Positions 1 through 7,344 of a DNA stretch of 64,000 nt are shown in pieces. The position numbers were made by a program, and so were the translations under genes. Below the pieces are notes generated by a model. That model had not been told where the DNA came from, did not search any database, and saw only the letters and a list, made by a program, of their open reading frames with translations. Numbering within the stretch: the first letter of the stretch is position 1; each line of letters starts with the position of its first letter. This DNA comes from Brevundimonas intermedia (lineage in GTDB: Bacteria; Pseudomonadota; Alphaproteobacteria; Caulobacterales; Caulobacteraceae). The stretch is taken from NCBI RefSeq assembly GCF_027922165.1, contig NZ_BSFD01000011.1, forward strand, positions 227,936-291,935, in the 5' to 3' direction.

Positions 1-864
1 CACAGCGACTAAGGCATATAGCGGCGCCGAAATGCGGGCGTGCGCCTCGGCCAGGAGCTCGCCGCGTGACCCTGCGGTATCGAGGACGCGGGGCGTGGGG
101 TTCAGCAACTGGCGCAGATAGAGGTCGGCCGGCTTGTAGCGAATTTGTTCGGTGACGGCCGAAAACTGACCCAGGGGGAAGTCGTATCGGTCGAAGGAAA
201 GGGTCTCCAGCACGCCGCGCGACGAGTATTTTTGCCAGGAGCCGTCGATCATGGTCAAGACCGGCTCATCAGCGGCGTCGCGGCCGAACCGCGCTTCGGC
301 CGCGCTCCAGTTCTGGGTCGATTTGCCGTCGTCCAAATAGACGAACATGTTCTTCAGCAGGCCGTTCTGTTCGATCTGCTGGACATAGACCGTCAGACCG
401 TCCGGCCCTTGGACGAACTGACCCTCCTCGACCAACAGGGCCGCCAGGTCCGTGCGTATGGCAAAGGCTTGGTTGCGGGCCTCGCGCTGGGCCCAGGGCT
501 GGGCGAACAGGGTCATGAAGAGGTTGAGGATCAGCACCAGAACAGCCAGGCGCGCGGCGGGCGCAATTACCTGCCACCGCGTCATGCCGCCGGCGAAGGC
601 CGCCGTCAGTTCCTGCTCGCGTTGCATCCGGGTCAGGGCGATCAGAACTCCGACAAAGAGACCGATCGGCAGGATCACCGCCAGCAGCTGAGGCAGGGCG
701 AGCAGGGTCAGTTTGACCATCACCCACACGCTCTGGCCGCGCTCGACGATGACCTCGAGTTGGTCCAAACTCTGGCTCAGGATTCCGATCCCGGCCAGGG
801 AGGCGCAGGCTGCAACCACGGGCAGCGAGATCTGGCGGAAAAGGTATCTTTGAATCAGGGTCAT
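1..864 (-). CDS. lptF: LPS export ABC transporter permease LptF (3' part outside window)
   Basis: Inner-membrane permease of the LptB2FG complex that lifts lipopolysaccharide from the inner membrane towards LptC and LptA. The first 288 residues are visible, starting at ATG 864, and the frame is open to base 1. The N-terminus MTLIQRYLFRQ is the amphipathic start typical of the YjgP/YjgQ family. Hydrophobic segments follow at about residues 12-30, 48-75 and 95-120, then the periplasmic jellyroll-like part (YVQQIEQNGLLKNMFVYLDD). The final visible residues (AHARISAPLYALVAV) match the conserved entry to the C-terminal membrane segments. Divergent from pepA, an arrangement common in proteobacteria. 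LptG would be expected just beyond the window. LptG is the alternative, but the motif order and the neighbour favour LptF. Confidence 0.88.
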   Translation of the reverse strand, partial: MTLIQRYLFRQISLPVVAACASLAGIGILSQSLDQLEVIVERGQSVWVMVKLTLLALPQLLAVILPIGLFVGVLIALTRMQREQELTAAFAGGMTRWQVIAPAARLAVLVLILNLFMTLFAQPWAQREARNQAFAIRTDLAALLVEEGQFVQGPDGLTVYVQQIEQNGLLKNMFVYLDDGKSTQNWSAAEARFGRDAADEPVLTMIDGSWQKYSSRGVLETLSFDRYDFPLGQFSAVTEQIRYKPADLYLRQLLNPTPRVLDTAGSRGELLAEAHARISAPLYALVAV

Positions 865-926
865 GGGCGGATGGACTTCGCCCGGTTGCAGGCGGCGATA
901 ATGAAGCGCATCTAGTAGCACAGGAG

Positions 927-965
927 GGCGCGTCCGCGACAAGCAGACGCGCCGTTTGTCTTTTT
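927..965 (+). terminator. Terminator-like hairpin with T-rich tail in lptF/pepA gap
   Basis: GGCGCGTC (927-934) and GACGCGCC (946-953) form a perfect 8-bp GC-rich stem with an 11-nt loop. It is followed on the plus strand by a T-rich run (GTTTGTCTTTTTC). By shape this is an intrinsic terminator for plus-strand transcription, about 45 bp upstream of pepA and inside a divergent intergenic region. It may attenuate a pepA leader or end a short plus-strand RNA. No upstream promoter was identified with confidence. Confidence 0.5.
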
Positions 966-1008
966 CTTACGTTGTAAACGCCGGGTGGGGCCTGGCTGGA
1001 GTCGCTGA

Positions 1009-2484
1009 ATGAAGATCGAGTTCGTCGCCGCCGTAGACGCTGCTGAAATTCTCGCTGTGCCGGTCCATGAGGACCGGACCCTGGCGGGCTCTGGTGCGGA
1101 GCTGGACGCCAAGTCCGGCGGCGCCCTGACCCGGGCGATGAGCAAGGGCCGTTTCGTCGGCAAGCCGGGCCAGACGCTGAGCGTCGCCGCGCCGTCGGGC
1201 GTGAACGCCGACGCCATCCTGCTGGTCGGCGCCGGTGCGGCCGACAAGGTCGATGACCTTGCCGTTGAAGCCTTTGGCGGCAACGCCTATGCGGCCGTGA
1301 AACTGTCGGGCGCCGAGGTCCTGACCATCGACGCCTCGAACCTGACGCCGGAACAGGCGGCGCGCGTCGGCTTCGCCGCGCGTCTGGCCGCCTATCGGTT
1401 CGACAAGTATCGGACCACGCAAAAGGCCGACAAGATCCCGTCGATCACCGCGATCCGGGTCGTGACCTCTGATCTTCGCGCCGCCGAGGCTGCGCTGGAG
1501 CCGCTGTCGGCCGTCGCCGACGGCGTGATCTTCGCCCGCGATCTGGTGTCCGAGCCCGCCAACGTCCTGTACCCGGCCGAGTTCGCCAAACGGGTCAAGG
1601 CGCTGGAAAGCCTGGGCCTGGAGGTCGAGATCCTGGGCGAGGCCGAGATGGAGAAGCTGGGCATGCGCACCCTGCTGGGCGTGGGCCAGGGCAGCCGCCG
1701 CGAGAGCCAGCTGGCCGTGATCCAGTGGAAGGGTGGCGAGGCGGGCGGCCAGCCGATCGCCTTCGTCGGCAAGGGCGTCTGCTTCGACACCGGCGGCATC
1801 TCGATCAAGCCAGCCGACGGCATGGAAGACATGAAGTGGGACATGGGCGGCGCGGCAGCCGTGACTGGGACCATGATCGCCCTGGCCGGGCGCAAGGCCA
1901 AGGTGAACGCTATCGGCGTGCTGGGCCTGGTCGAAAACATGCCGGACGGCAACGCCCAGCGTCCGGGCGACGTGGTCGTGTCGATGTCGGGCCAGACGGT
2001 CGAGGTGATCAACACCGACGCCGAGGGCCGCCTCGTCCTGGCCGACGCCCTTTGGTACACGCAGGAGCGGTTCAAGCCGAAATTCATGATCGATCTGGCC
2101 ACCCTGACGGGCGCCATGATCGTGGCCCTGGGCCTGGATTACGCCGGCGTCTTCTCCAACTCCGACGCGGTGGCCGATCCGATCCTGGCTGCGTCCAAGA
2201 AGGTGGGCGAGAACTTCTGGCGCATGCCGATCCCGGCCATCTACGAACAACATATCGATTCGAAGATCGCCGACGTGAAGAACACCGGCAACGGCCGCGC
2301 CGGCGGTTCGATCACCGCCGCCCTGTTCCTGCAACGCTTCACCAACGGCGTGCCGTGGGCGCACCTGGACATCGCCCCGACCGCTTGGGCCAATAAGAGC
2401 CCCAGTCCCACCGTGCCGGAAGGCGGCGTCGGCTTTGCCGTGCGCACGCTGGATCGTATGGTGGCCGACGCTTACGAAGCCTGA
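1009..2484 (+). CDS. pepA: Leucyl aminopeptidase (M17 family)
   Basis: Cytosolic di-zinc/manganese exopeptidase that removes N-terminal residues from peptides; in some bacteria it also binds DNA. The 491-residue length is normal for PepA. The N-terminal macro-like domain covers about residues 1-160. The catalytic domain carries the M17 signature NTDAEGRL near residue 340 and metal/substrate residues in GKGVCFDTGGISIKPADGMEDMK. ATG 1009 starts a typical N-terminus (MKIEFVAAVDA). holC begins 20 bp after the stop, so the two genes are likely co-transcribed. Confidence 0.95.
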   Translation: MKIEFVAAVDAAEILAVPVHEDRTLAGSGAELDAKSGGALTRAMSKGRFVGKPGQTLSVAAPSGVNADAILLVGAGAADKVDDLAVEAFGGNAYAAVKLSGAEVLTIDASNLTPEQAARVGFAARLAAYRFDKYRTTQKADKIPSITAIRVVTSDLRAAEAALEPLSAVADGVIFARDLVSEPANVLYPAEFAKRVKALESLGLEVEILGEAEMEKLGMRTLLGVGQGSRRESQLAVIQWKGGEAGGQPIAFVGKGVCFDTGGISIKPADGMEDMKWDMGGAAAVTGTMIALAGRKAKVNAIGVLGLVENMPDGNAQRPGDVVVSMSGQTVEVINTDAEGRLVLADALWYTQERFKPKFMIDLATLTGAMIVALGLDYAGVFSNSDAVADPILAASKKVGENFWRMPIPAIYEQHIDSKIADVKNTGNGRAGGSITAALFLQRFTNGVPWAHLDIAPTAWANKSPSPTVPEGGVGFAVRTLDRMVADAYEA

Positions 2485-2504
2485 GTGCCGGACGGTAGAG
2501 CCGG

Positions 2505-2963
2505 ATGAGCGGCAAGCCCGAAATCTGGTTCTACCACCTGGAGCGTTCCACGCTGGACCAGGTGCTGCCGACCCTGCTCGAGAAGACGCTCGAGCGGGGC
2601 TGGCGGGCTATGATCAAGTCGTCGCATGCACATCGGCTGGACGATGTCGACGAGCGTCTGTGGACCTTTCACGAAGAAAGCTTCCTGCCGCATGGCCGGG
2701 CGGATCAGCCCAACGCGGATCGTCAGCCTGTACTGTTGAGCGAATCGGGAGAGAACCTGAACGGCGCTCAGGCGCTGTTCATCGTCGACGACGCAGAACT
2801 GGGCGTGACGGAAGGGTTCGAACGATGCTTCATCATTTTCGACGGACGGGACGAGCCGGCGCTCCAGAATGCGCGGGCGCGTTGGAAGGCGCTGAAAGCA
2901 GACGGCGCCAATCTGGCCTATTGGCGCCAGACGGACGAGGGACGCTGGGAAAAGGCGGCCTGA
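2505..2963 (+). CDS. holC: DNA polymerase III chi subunit
   Basis: Accessory clamp-loader subunit that links the polymerase III holoenzyme to single-strand DNA-binding protein. The 152-residue protein shows the HolC signature: WFYHLERSTLDQVLPTLLEKTLERGWRAMI near the N-terminus, then the DDVDERLWTFHEESFLPHG segment and the acidic GAQALFIVDDAE strand. pepA-holC adjacency is a conserved neighbourhood in proteobacteria. The start follows the pepA stop by 20 bp. Confidence 0.9.
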   Translation: MSGKPEIWFYHLERSTLDQVLPTLLEKTLERGWRAMIKSSHAHRLDDVDERLWTFHEESFLPHGRADQPNADRQPVLLSESGENLNGAQALFIVDDAELGVTEGFERCFIIFDGRDEPALQNARARWKALKADGANLAYWRQTDEGRWEKAA

Positions 2964-3277
2964 TCGCCCTGGTGCTGCTCGCGGGGTGTTCTACGCCCGT
3001 CGCTGAACAGCCGGCGCCCCGCACCGTGGAACGCGCGCAGCTGAACCCGCCGGTGGGCAGCCGCATGCCGACCGCCCAGACGACCGACGTCTGCAAGGCC
3101 GGAGAACTGCAATATCTGGTCGGCAGGCAACGCACAGAGATTCCCGTACCGGTGGACGTGGTCAACCGCCGTGTGACCTGCACTACCTGCCCGGTGACCC
3201 AGGATTTCTCGGCCTACCGGCTGAACATCTTCTACAATGCCGACACCGGCGTGATTGAACAGGTCCGCTGCGGCTGA
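2921..3277 (+). CDS. I78-like putative lipoprotein, copy 1 (start uncertain)
   Basis: Small exported protein resembling the peptidase inhibitor I78 family: a conserved Cys, a YLVGRxR segment, a D-F-x-x-x-R-L-N-I core and a terminal VxCG. A hydrophobic stretch ending LLAGC looks like a lipobox, so it is probably an outer-membrane-anchored or periplasmic lipoprotein. No ATG precedes the signal in frame. TTG 2921 gives a plausible signal peptide (APDGRGTLGKGGLIALVLLAGC) but overlaps holC by 43 bp; GTG 2972 would leave almost no signal. Translational coupling to holC is likely. It is paralogous to the next gene. Unlike typical I78 members it carries an extra CTTC (CxxC) motif. Target protease unknown. 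Confidence 0.7.
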   Translation: MAPDGRGTLGKGGLIALVLLAGCSTPVAEQPAPRTVERAQLNPPVGSRMPTAQTTDVCKAGELQYLVGRQRTEIPVPVDVVNRRVTCTTCPVTQDFSAYRLNIFYNADTGVIEQVRCG

Positions 3278-3301
3278 ACCGCGACCCGAGGAGAGACGAC
3301 C

Positions 3302-3607
3302 ATGAAGACCGCCTTGATCCTTAGCTCCCTGTTGGCAGCAGGCTTCGCGCTGTCGGCGTGCGCGCCTACGGAAGCGCCCGTGACCATAAGGACCCCGGGC
3401 GGCGACGCCGCCTTCAAGGCCTGCAAGGTCGAGGACTATCAGGCCTATGTCGGCCGCAACCGCTCGACCGTTCCGAGCGCGCCGGAAGGTCAGACCTTCC
3501 GCGTCCTGTGCACCTCCTGCGCCTCCACCATGGACTATCGCGAGAACCGGGTGAACTTCGTCTATGACGAGGCGTCCGGCGTGATCCAGCAGGTCAAGTG
3601 CGGCTGA
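3302..3607 (+). CDS. I78-like putative lipoprotein, copy 2
   Basis: A 101-residue protein with a lipoprotein signal (MKTALILSSLLAAGFALSAC), Cys about residue 20. It is followed by an I78-type domain: C-KVEDYQAYVGRNRS, RVLCTSC, TMDYRENRVNFVYDE and a terminal VKCG. It starts at ATG 3302 with a good ribosome binding site (GAGGAGAG). It is a tandem paralogue of the upstream gene, 24 bp away, probably in the same transcript as holC. Known I78 proteins inhibit serine proteases; that role is only inferred here. The added CTSC pair may form a second disulfide or a redox/metal site. Confidence 0.82.
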   Translation: MKTALILSSLLAAGFALSACAPTEAPVTIRTPGGDAAFKACKVEDYQAYVGRNRSTVPSAPEGQTFRVLCTSCASTMDYRENRVNFVYDEASGVIQQVKCG

Positions 3608-3611
3608 GGCC

Positions 3612-4538
3612 TTAGCGGCCGGCGGTGTCGCCGGGCCACAAAGGCGCGCTGAACTTTTTGGCCAGATAGTCCATCAGGGCCGTGACCCGCGCGGGACGCG
3701 GTCCGCTGCTGGGCGCGACAAGGTGCAGGGCGATGGGGGGCAGGCGCCAGTCGGTCATCACCGTCTCCAGATGGCCGCTGGCGACGTCCTTCCAGTAGAT
3801 GAAGTCCGGCAAGGGCGAGACGCCGAGCCCTGCGCACAGCGAGGCGATCAGGGCGTCGGAGTTGTTGGCGCGCAGCGGGCCGCGCGGCCGCACCACCACC
3901 TCTTCGCCCGCATCGTCGACGAACCGCCAGACGTCGGGCGTCGGCATATAGGCGTAGCCGAGGCAGGAATGTCGTTCGAGATCGTCCGGATGGCTCGGCC
4001 GACCGCGCTGGGCCAGATAGTCGGGCGAGGCGACCAGATAGCGTTCGACCGGCCGCAGCCGCCGTGCGGTCAGCGATGAGTCGGGCAGGGCGGCAATGCG
4101 CAGGGCGCAGTCGAAGCCGCCGCCGACCAGATCGATCACTTCATCCGACAGGTGCAGGTCGATTGAGACGTCCGGGTGGGTGGCGAGAAACTCGGGCAGG
4201 GCGGGGGCGACATAGGCCATGCCGAAGGACATGGGGGCGGCCAGCCGCACCAGTCCGCGAGGGGTGACGGACATATCCAGGGCTTCGGACACCGCCCCTT
4301 CCGCCTCGGCCAACATCAGGCCTGCGCGCGCCGCCAGGGTGCGGCCCGCGTCGGTCAGGGCGAAGCGGCGCGAGGTTCGGTGGAGCAGGGTGGTCTTCAA
4401 CTGCTGCTCCAGCCGCGTCACCGCCTTGGACACGGTCGCCTTGGAAAGCCCCATGGCGTCGGCCGCGCCGGAGAAGGACTGGGCCTCCGCCACCTTGGCG
4501 AAGATGGCCATGGCCTCGAGATCGGGCAGGCGGGACAT
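3612..4538 (-). CDS. LysR-family transcriptional regulator
   Basis: DNA-binding regulator of 308 residues. It has an N-terminal winged helix-turn-helix at about residues 7-66 (FAKVAEAQSFSGAADAMGLSKATVSKAVTRLEQQL) and a C-terminal type 2 periplasmic-binding-like effector domain from about residue 90. Sequence style is that of the CrgA/AaeR-like group (LVASPDYLAQRGRP, ANNSDALIASLCAGLG). It is divergent from the pirin gene at 4656. LysR regulators commonly control the divergent neighbour and themselves, so pirin and perhaps the following doxX are the likely targets. Effector unknown. Confidence 0.92.
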   Translation of the reverse strand: MSRLPDLEAMAIFAKVAEAQSFSGAADAMGLSKATVSKAVTRLEQQLKTTLLHRTSRRFALTDAGRTLAARAGLMLAEAEGAVSEALDMSVTPRGLVRLAAPMSFGMAYVAPALPEFLATHPDVSIDLHLSDEVIDLVGGGFDCALRIAALPDSSLTARRLRPVERYLVASPDYLAQRGRPSHPDDLERHSCLGYAYMPTPDVWRFVDDAGEEVVVRPRGPLRANNSDALIASLCAGLGVSPLPDFIYWKDVASGHLETVMTDWRLPPIALHLVAPSSGPRPARVTALMDYLAKKFSAPLWPGDTAGR

Positions 4539-4554
4539 GGCGGACTCCGCGTTG

Positions 4555-4621
4555 GAAACGATGAGTTTCAGGGGTTTCTATTTCTGTTCGGTCGCCGATC
4601 TCTATCTTGGCGTCAAGCCAA
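4555..4621. promoter_or_regulatory. Candidate LysR operator region, two inverted repeats
   Basis: Between the divergent LysR and pirin genes there are two short inverted repeats: GAAAC-gatga-GTTTC at 4555-4569 and TTGGC-gtcaa-GCCAA at 4607-4621. The second contains a T-N11-A core (TGGCGTCAAGCCA), the classic LysR box, and lies about 35 bp before the pirin ATG. Assignment as operator is inference from position and symmetry. Confidence 0.45.
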
Positions 4622-4655
4622 TGACGCCGGGACGGCCCGGCCTGAGGATAGACCG

Positions 4656-5354
4656 ATGATCGAGCGCAGACCTTTTGAATCGCTGGGCGGCGCCAACCAT
4701 GGTTGGTTGAACGCCAAGCATCACTTCTCCTTCGCCAACTATTATGACCCCAAGCGGATGAGCTGGGGCAATCTGCGGGTCTGGAACGACGACGAGATCG
4801 CCGCCGGAACCGGCTTCCCGCCCCACCCGCACGCCGACATGGAAATCATCACCTATGTCCGCGACGGGGCCATCACCCATGAGGACAGCCTGGGCAACAA
4901 AGGCCGCACCGTGGCCGGCGACGTCCAGGTGATGAGCGCGGGCACCGGCATCCGTCACGCCGAATACAACGCCGAGCCGGAACTGACCCGAATCTTCCAG
5001 ATCTGGATCGAGCCGACCAAGCGTGGCGAGGCGCCCAGCTGGGGCTCCAAGCCCTTCCCCAAGGGCGAGCGCTCGGGCCAGTTCGTGGTCCTGGCCTCGG
5101 GCTTTGAGGGCGATACGGATGCTCTGCCGATCCGCACCGATGCGCGGATCGTGGCGGCGACCCTGAACGCCGGCGACAGCGCCGACTATGCGTTGGGATC
5201 GAACCGCCGGGCCTATCTGGTGCCGGCCAAGGGCGAGATCGAGGTCAATGGCGTTCGCCTGAACGCCCGCGACGGCGCCGCCATCGCCCAGGAAGACGTC
5301 GTCACGGTCAAGGCCATCTCGGACGCCGAGATTGTCCTGGTGGACGCGGCCTGA
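4656..5354 (+). CDS. Pirin family protein (bicupin, YhhW-like)
   Basis: A 232-residue bicupin. Metal ligands of pirins are visible in the N-terminal cupin: HPHADMEIITY (His-x-His near residues 53-55) and the GIRHAEYN histidine and glutamate near residues 100-103. Related YhhW proteins are quercetin 2,3-dioxygenases in vitro; the physiological role of bacterial pirins is varied. I chose ATG 4656 because it has a ribosome binding site (GAGGA) and gives the canonical N-terminus MIERRPFESLGG; longer in-frame starts run back through the divergent LysR gene. The DoxX gene follows after a structured 104-bp gap. Confidence 0.9.
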   Translation: MIERRPFESLGGANHGWLNAKHHFSFANYYDPKRMSWGNLRVWNDDEIAAGTGFPPHPHADMEIITYVRDGAITHEDSLGNKGRTVAGDVQVMSAGTGIRHAEYNAEPELTRIFQIWIEPTKRGEAPSWGSKPFPKGERSGQFVVLASGFEGDTDALPIRTDARIVAATLNAGDSADYALGSNRRAYLVPAKGEIEVNGVRLNARDGAAIAQEDVVTVKAISDAEIVLVDAA

Positions 5355-5383
5355 TCGACACGGTCAGCGTTTTCGGATCAATC

Positions 5384-5446
5384 TGTCCGGCCGAACAAGG
5401 TTCGGTCGGACAACCCGCCTGACGCGGGACAGTCCCCAATCGGGGA
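5384..5446 (+). promoter_or_regulatory. Structured leader before doxX, three consecutive hairpins
   Basis: Three stems lie in tandem. The first pairs 5384-5396 (TGTCCGGCCGAAC) with 5400-5412 and contains one G-U wobble. The second pairs CCCGC 5414-5418 with GCGGG 5424-5428. The third pairs TCCCC 5433-5437 with GGGGA 5442-5446. The third stem overlaps the likely ribosome binding site of doxX (GGGGAGGAG, 5442-5450), so it could mask translation starts. Not recognised as a known riboswitch class. Confidence 0.4.
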
Positions 5447-5458
5447 GGAGATCATCAG

Positions 5459-5857
5459 ATGTTCAACCAACTTGAAACCTCGTCGCCGCATTTTCGTGCG
5501 GTGCTGCGTATCGTCGCCGGCGTGCTGTTCCTGGCCCACGGCGTGGTGAAACTGTTCGGATTCCCGGAAGGCGCCCAGCCGGGCCAGGTCGAGATCCTGT
5601 CGCTGTTCGGGATCGGCGCGATCCTGGAGCTGGTCGGCGGCTCTCTGCTGGTGCTCGGCGCCTTCACCCGGCCGGTCGCCTTCATCCTCGCCGGTGAAAT
5701 GGCCGTGGCCTACTGGATGTTCCACGCCCCCTCCAGCCCCTATCCGGCGGTGAACGGCGGCGATGCGGCCATCCTGTTCTGCTTCATCTTCCTGTATCTG
5801 CTCGCCGCAGGCGCAGGTTCGTGGAGCGTTGACGCCCGTCTGCGTAAAGCGAGCTAA
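5459..5857 (+). CDS. DoxX family membrane protein
   Basis: A 132-residue integral membrane protein with about four hydrophobic segments (roughly residues 15-35, 55-75, 78-100, 105-125). It carries the DoxX-family opening VLRIVAGVLFLAHGVVKLFGFP and the GALxxLELVGGxLLxLG motif. DoxX/YphA proteins are associated with quinone or thiol redox tasks, but the biochemical role of this subfamily is unsettled. It is next to pirin on the same strand, a frequent pairing. Start at ATG 5459 follows a strong GGGGAGGAG. Confidence 0.88.
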   Translation: MFNQLETSSPHFRAVLRIVAGVLFLAHGVVKLFGFPEGAQPGQVEILSLFGIGAILELVGGSLLVLGAFTRPVAFILAGEMAVAYWMFHAPSSPYPAVNGGDAAILFCFIFLYLLAAGAGSWSVDARLRKAS

Positions 5858-5863
5858 GTCTTT

Positions 5864-5892
5864 GTCTCCTCTCCGCTGTGCGGGGAGGAGAC
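5864..5892. other. 13-bp stem-loop in the doxX/pip convergent gap
   Basis: GTCTCCTCTCCGC (5864-5876) and GCGGGGAGGAGAC (5880-5892) form a 13-bp stem with one G-U pair and a 3-nt loop, between two convergent genes. No T-run follows on either strand, so it is not a canonical intrinsic terminator. It may act as a bidirectional 3'-end stabiliser or a weak terminator. Confidence 0.45.
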
Positions 5893-5893
5893 G

Positions 5894-6868
5894 TCAGACG
5901 TCGAGCGCCCAATCCGTCGCGCGAACGAGGCTATCGACGATGCCGGGTTCCGACGAGGCGTGGCCGGCGTCGCCGACAATGTCCAGTTTCGCCTCGGGCC
6001 AGGCGCGATGCAGGGCCCAGGCGCTGGCGATAGGCGTGACCACGTCGAACCGACCTTGGGCGATCCAGCAGGGAATGTGGCGCATCCGGTCCACATTCTT
6101 CAGGAGCCAGCCGTCTTCCGGGAAGAAGCCCGCGTTGGTGAAGAACCAGTTCTCGATCCGGGCGAAGGCGAGGGCGAACTCGGGTTCGGAGAATTTATCG
6201 GGCCTGGCGTTCGGGCCTTCGACACTGACGGTTTCGCCTTCCCAGCTGGACCAGGCCACGGCGCATCTTTCGCGTTCGGCGACATTGTCGCCAATCAGCC
6301 GCTTGTAATAGGCGCCCATCAGATCGCCGCGCTCGGCCTCCGGAATTGGTGCGACGAACCTTTCCCAGGCGTCCGGGAAAATCATCGAGGCGCCGTCCTG
6401 GTAGAACCAGTGCAGTTCCTTCTTGGTCAGCAAGAATATGCCGCGAAGCACCAGGGCGCGGACGCGTTCAGGGTGGGTGATCGCATAGGCCATCGACAGG
6501 GTCGAACCCCACGAGCCGCCGAACACGACCCATTTGTCGACGCCGCAACGTTCCCGCAGGCGTTCGATATCCTCGATCAGGGTCCAGGTGGTGTTGTTCT
6601 CGAGCGAGGCGTTCGGTCGCGACTGGCCGCAGCCGCGCTGGTCGAACATGATGATCCGATACTTGGCAGGGTCGAAGAAGCGCCGCATGCCCGGATTGAC
6701 CGCGCCGCCCGGCCCGCCGTGCAGAACCACGACCGGAAGACCCTGGGGGTTGCCGCTTTCCTCGTAGTAGATTTCATGAACGTCGTCGGACGTCATCCAG
6801 CCGGACGCGAAAGGCTCGATCTCCGGATAGAGGTCCCGGCGAGGTTCGAGAGGCGCGGAAAAGGCCAT
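5894..6868 (-). CDS. pip: Proline iminopeptidase
   Basis: Alpha/beta hydrolase of family S33 that releases N-terminal proline from peptides. Visible motifs are the oxyanion HGGPGG segment near residue 50, the nucleophile elbow GGSWGS near residue 120, the Asp in RFDVV and the catalytic-His region near the C-terminus (GDAGHAS). The 324 residues from ATG 6868 (MAFSAPLEPRRDLYPEIEPF) match the usual length; an upstream in-frame start would only add nine residues. Monocistronic by spacing, or co-transcribed with the DUF423 gene 46 bp upstream. Confidence 0.93.
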   Translation of the reverse strand: MAFSAPLEPRRDLYPEIEPFASGWMTSDDVHEIYYEESGNPQGLPVVVLHGGPGGAVNPGMRRFFDPAKYRIIMFDQRGCGQSRPNASLENNTTWTLIEDIERLRERCGVDKWVVFGGSWGSTLSMAYAITHPERVRALVLRGIFLLTKKELHWFYQDGASMIFPDAWERFVAPIPEAERGDLMGAYYKRLIGDNVAERERCAVAWSSWEGETVSVEGPNARPDKFSEPEFALAFARIENWFFTNAGFFPEDGWLLKNVDRMRHIPCWIAQGRFDVVTPIASAWALHRAWPEAKLDIVGDAGHASSEPGIVDSLVRATDWALDV

Positions 6869-6913
6869 GCGTGGCGGTCTTTCTACTCGGCCCAAGCTTG
6901 GCCGTACTGAGCG

Positions 6914-7270
6914 TTATGAACGGAATGCCGCAAAGGCCAGGCAAAGCCAACCGGCGATCATAAGCAGGCCGCCGACCGGTGCGACGGCGCCCATGGCGGA
7001 CAGGCTGAGGAGAGCGACCAGGGCCAGGGCCAGACAGAAGATCAGACCGCCCGCTGCGCCCAGCCATCCGGCGAGCCGCGCCAGATTTCCGCCGCTGGTC
7101 CAAAGGGCGCAGGCGAAGGCGAAGACGGCATGAGACAGCTGGTAGTGGGCGCCGGTCGACAGCAGGGTCTTAACCTGCGGCCCAGCCCCGTGTGCGGCGA
7201 AAGCCCCCAGCCCTATGGCCATGGCCCCGTTGAGGGCGGAGAAGACGATCAGGTTGCGACTCGCTGTCAT
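6914..7270 (-). CDS. DUF423 family small membrane protein
   Basis: A 118-residue protein with four predicted membrane helices. The DUF423 hallmark is present: an N-terminal SALNGAMAIGLGAFAAHG segment, then LSTGAHYQLSHAVFAFA. Function is unknown for the family (YwdK in Bacillus). It lies upstream of pip on the same strand and divergent from the MFS gene at 7345. Confidence 0.9.
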   Translation of the reverse strand: MTASRNLIVFSALNGAMAIGLGAFAAHGAGPQVKTLLSTGAHYQLSHAVFAFACALWTSGGNLARLAGWLGAAGGLIFCLALALVALLSLSAMGAVAPVGGLLMIAGWLCLAFAAFRS

Positions 7271-7344
7271 GAAATCACCCTAGACTGCGACGGCCGCAGA
7301 GCAAACCGGTCGAGACGGCCGGAACTTCTGCTATTGCGGCCGCT

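Noticed and set aside
145..915. Plus-strand 256-codon open frame over the lptF region
   Set aside because: It is the antisense shadow of lptF: low-complexity Gln/Gly/Asp-rich translation and no family resemblance.
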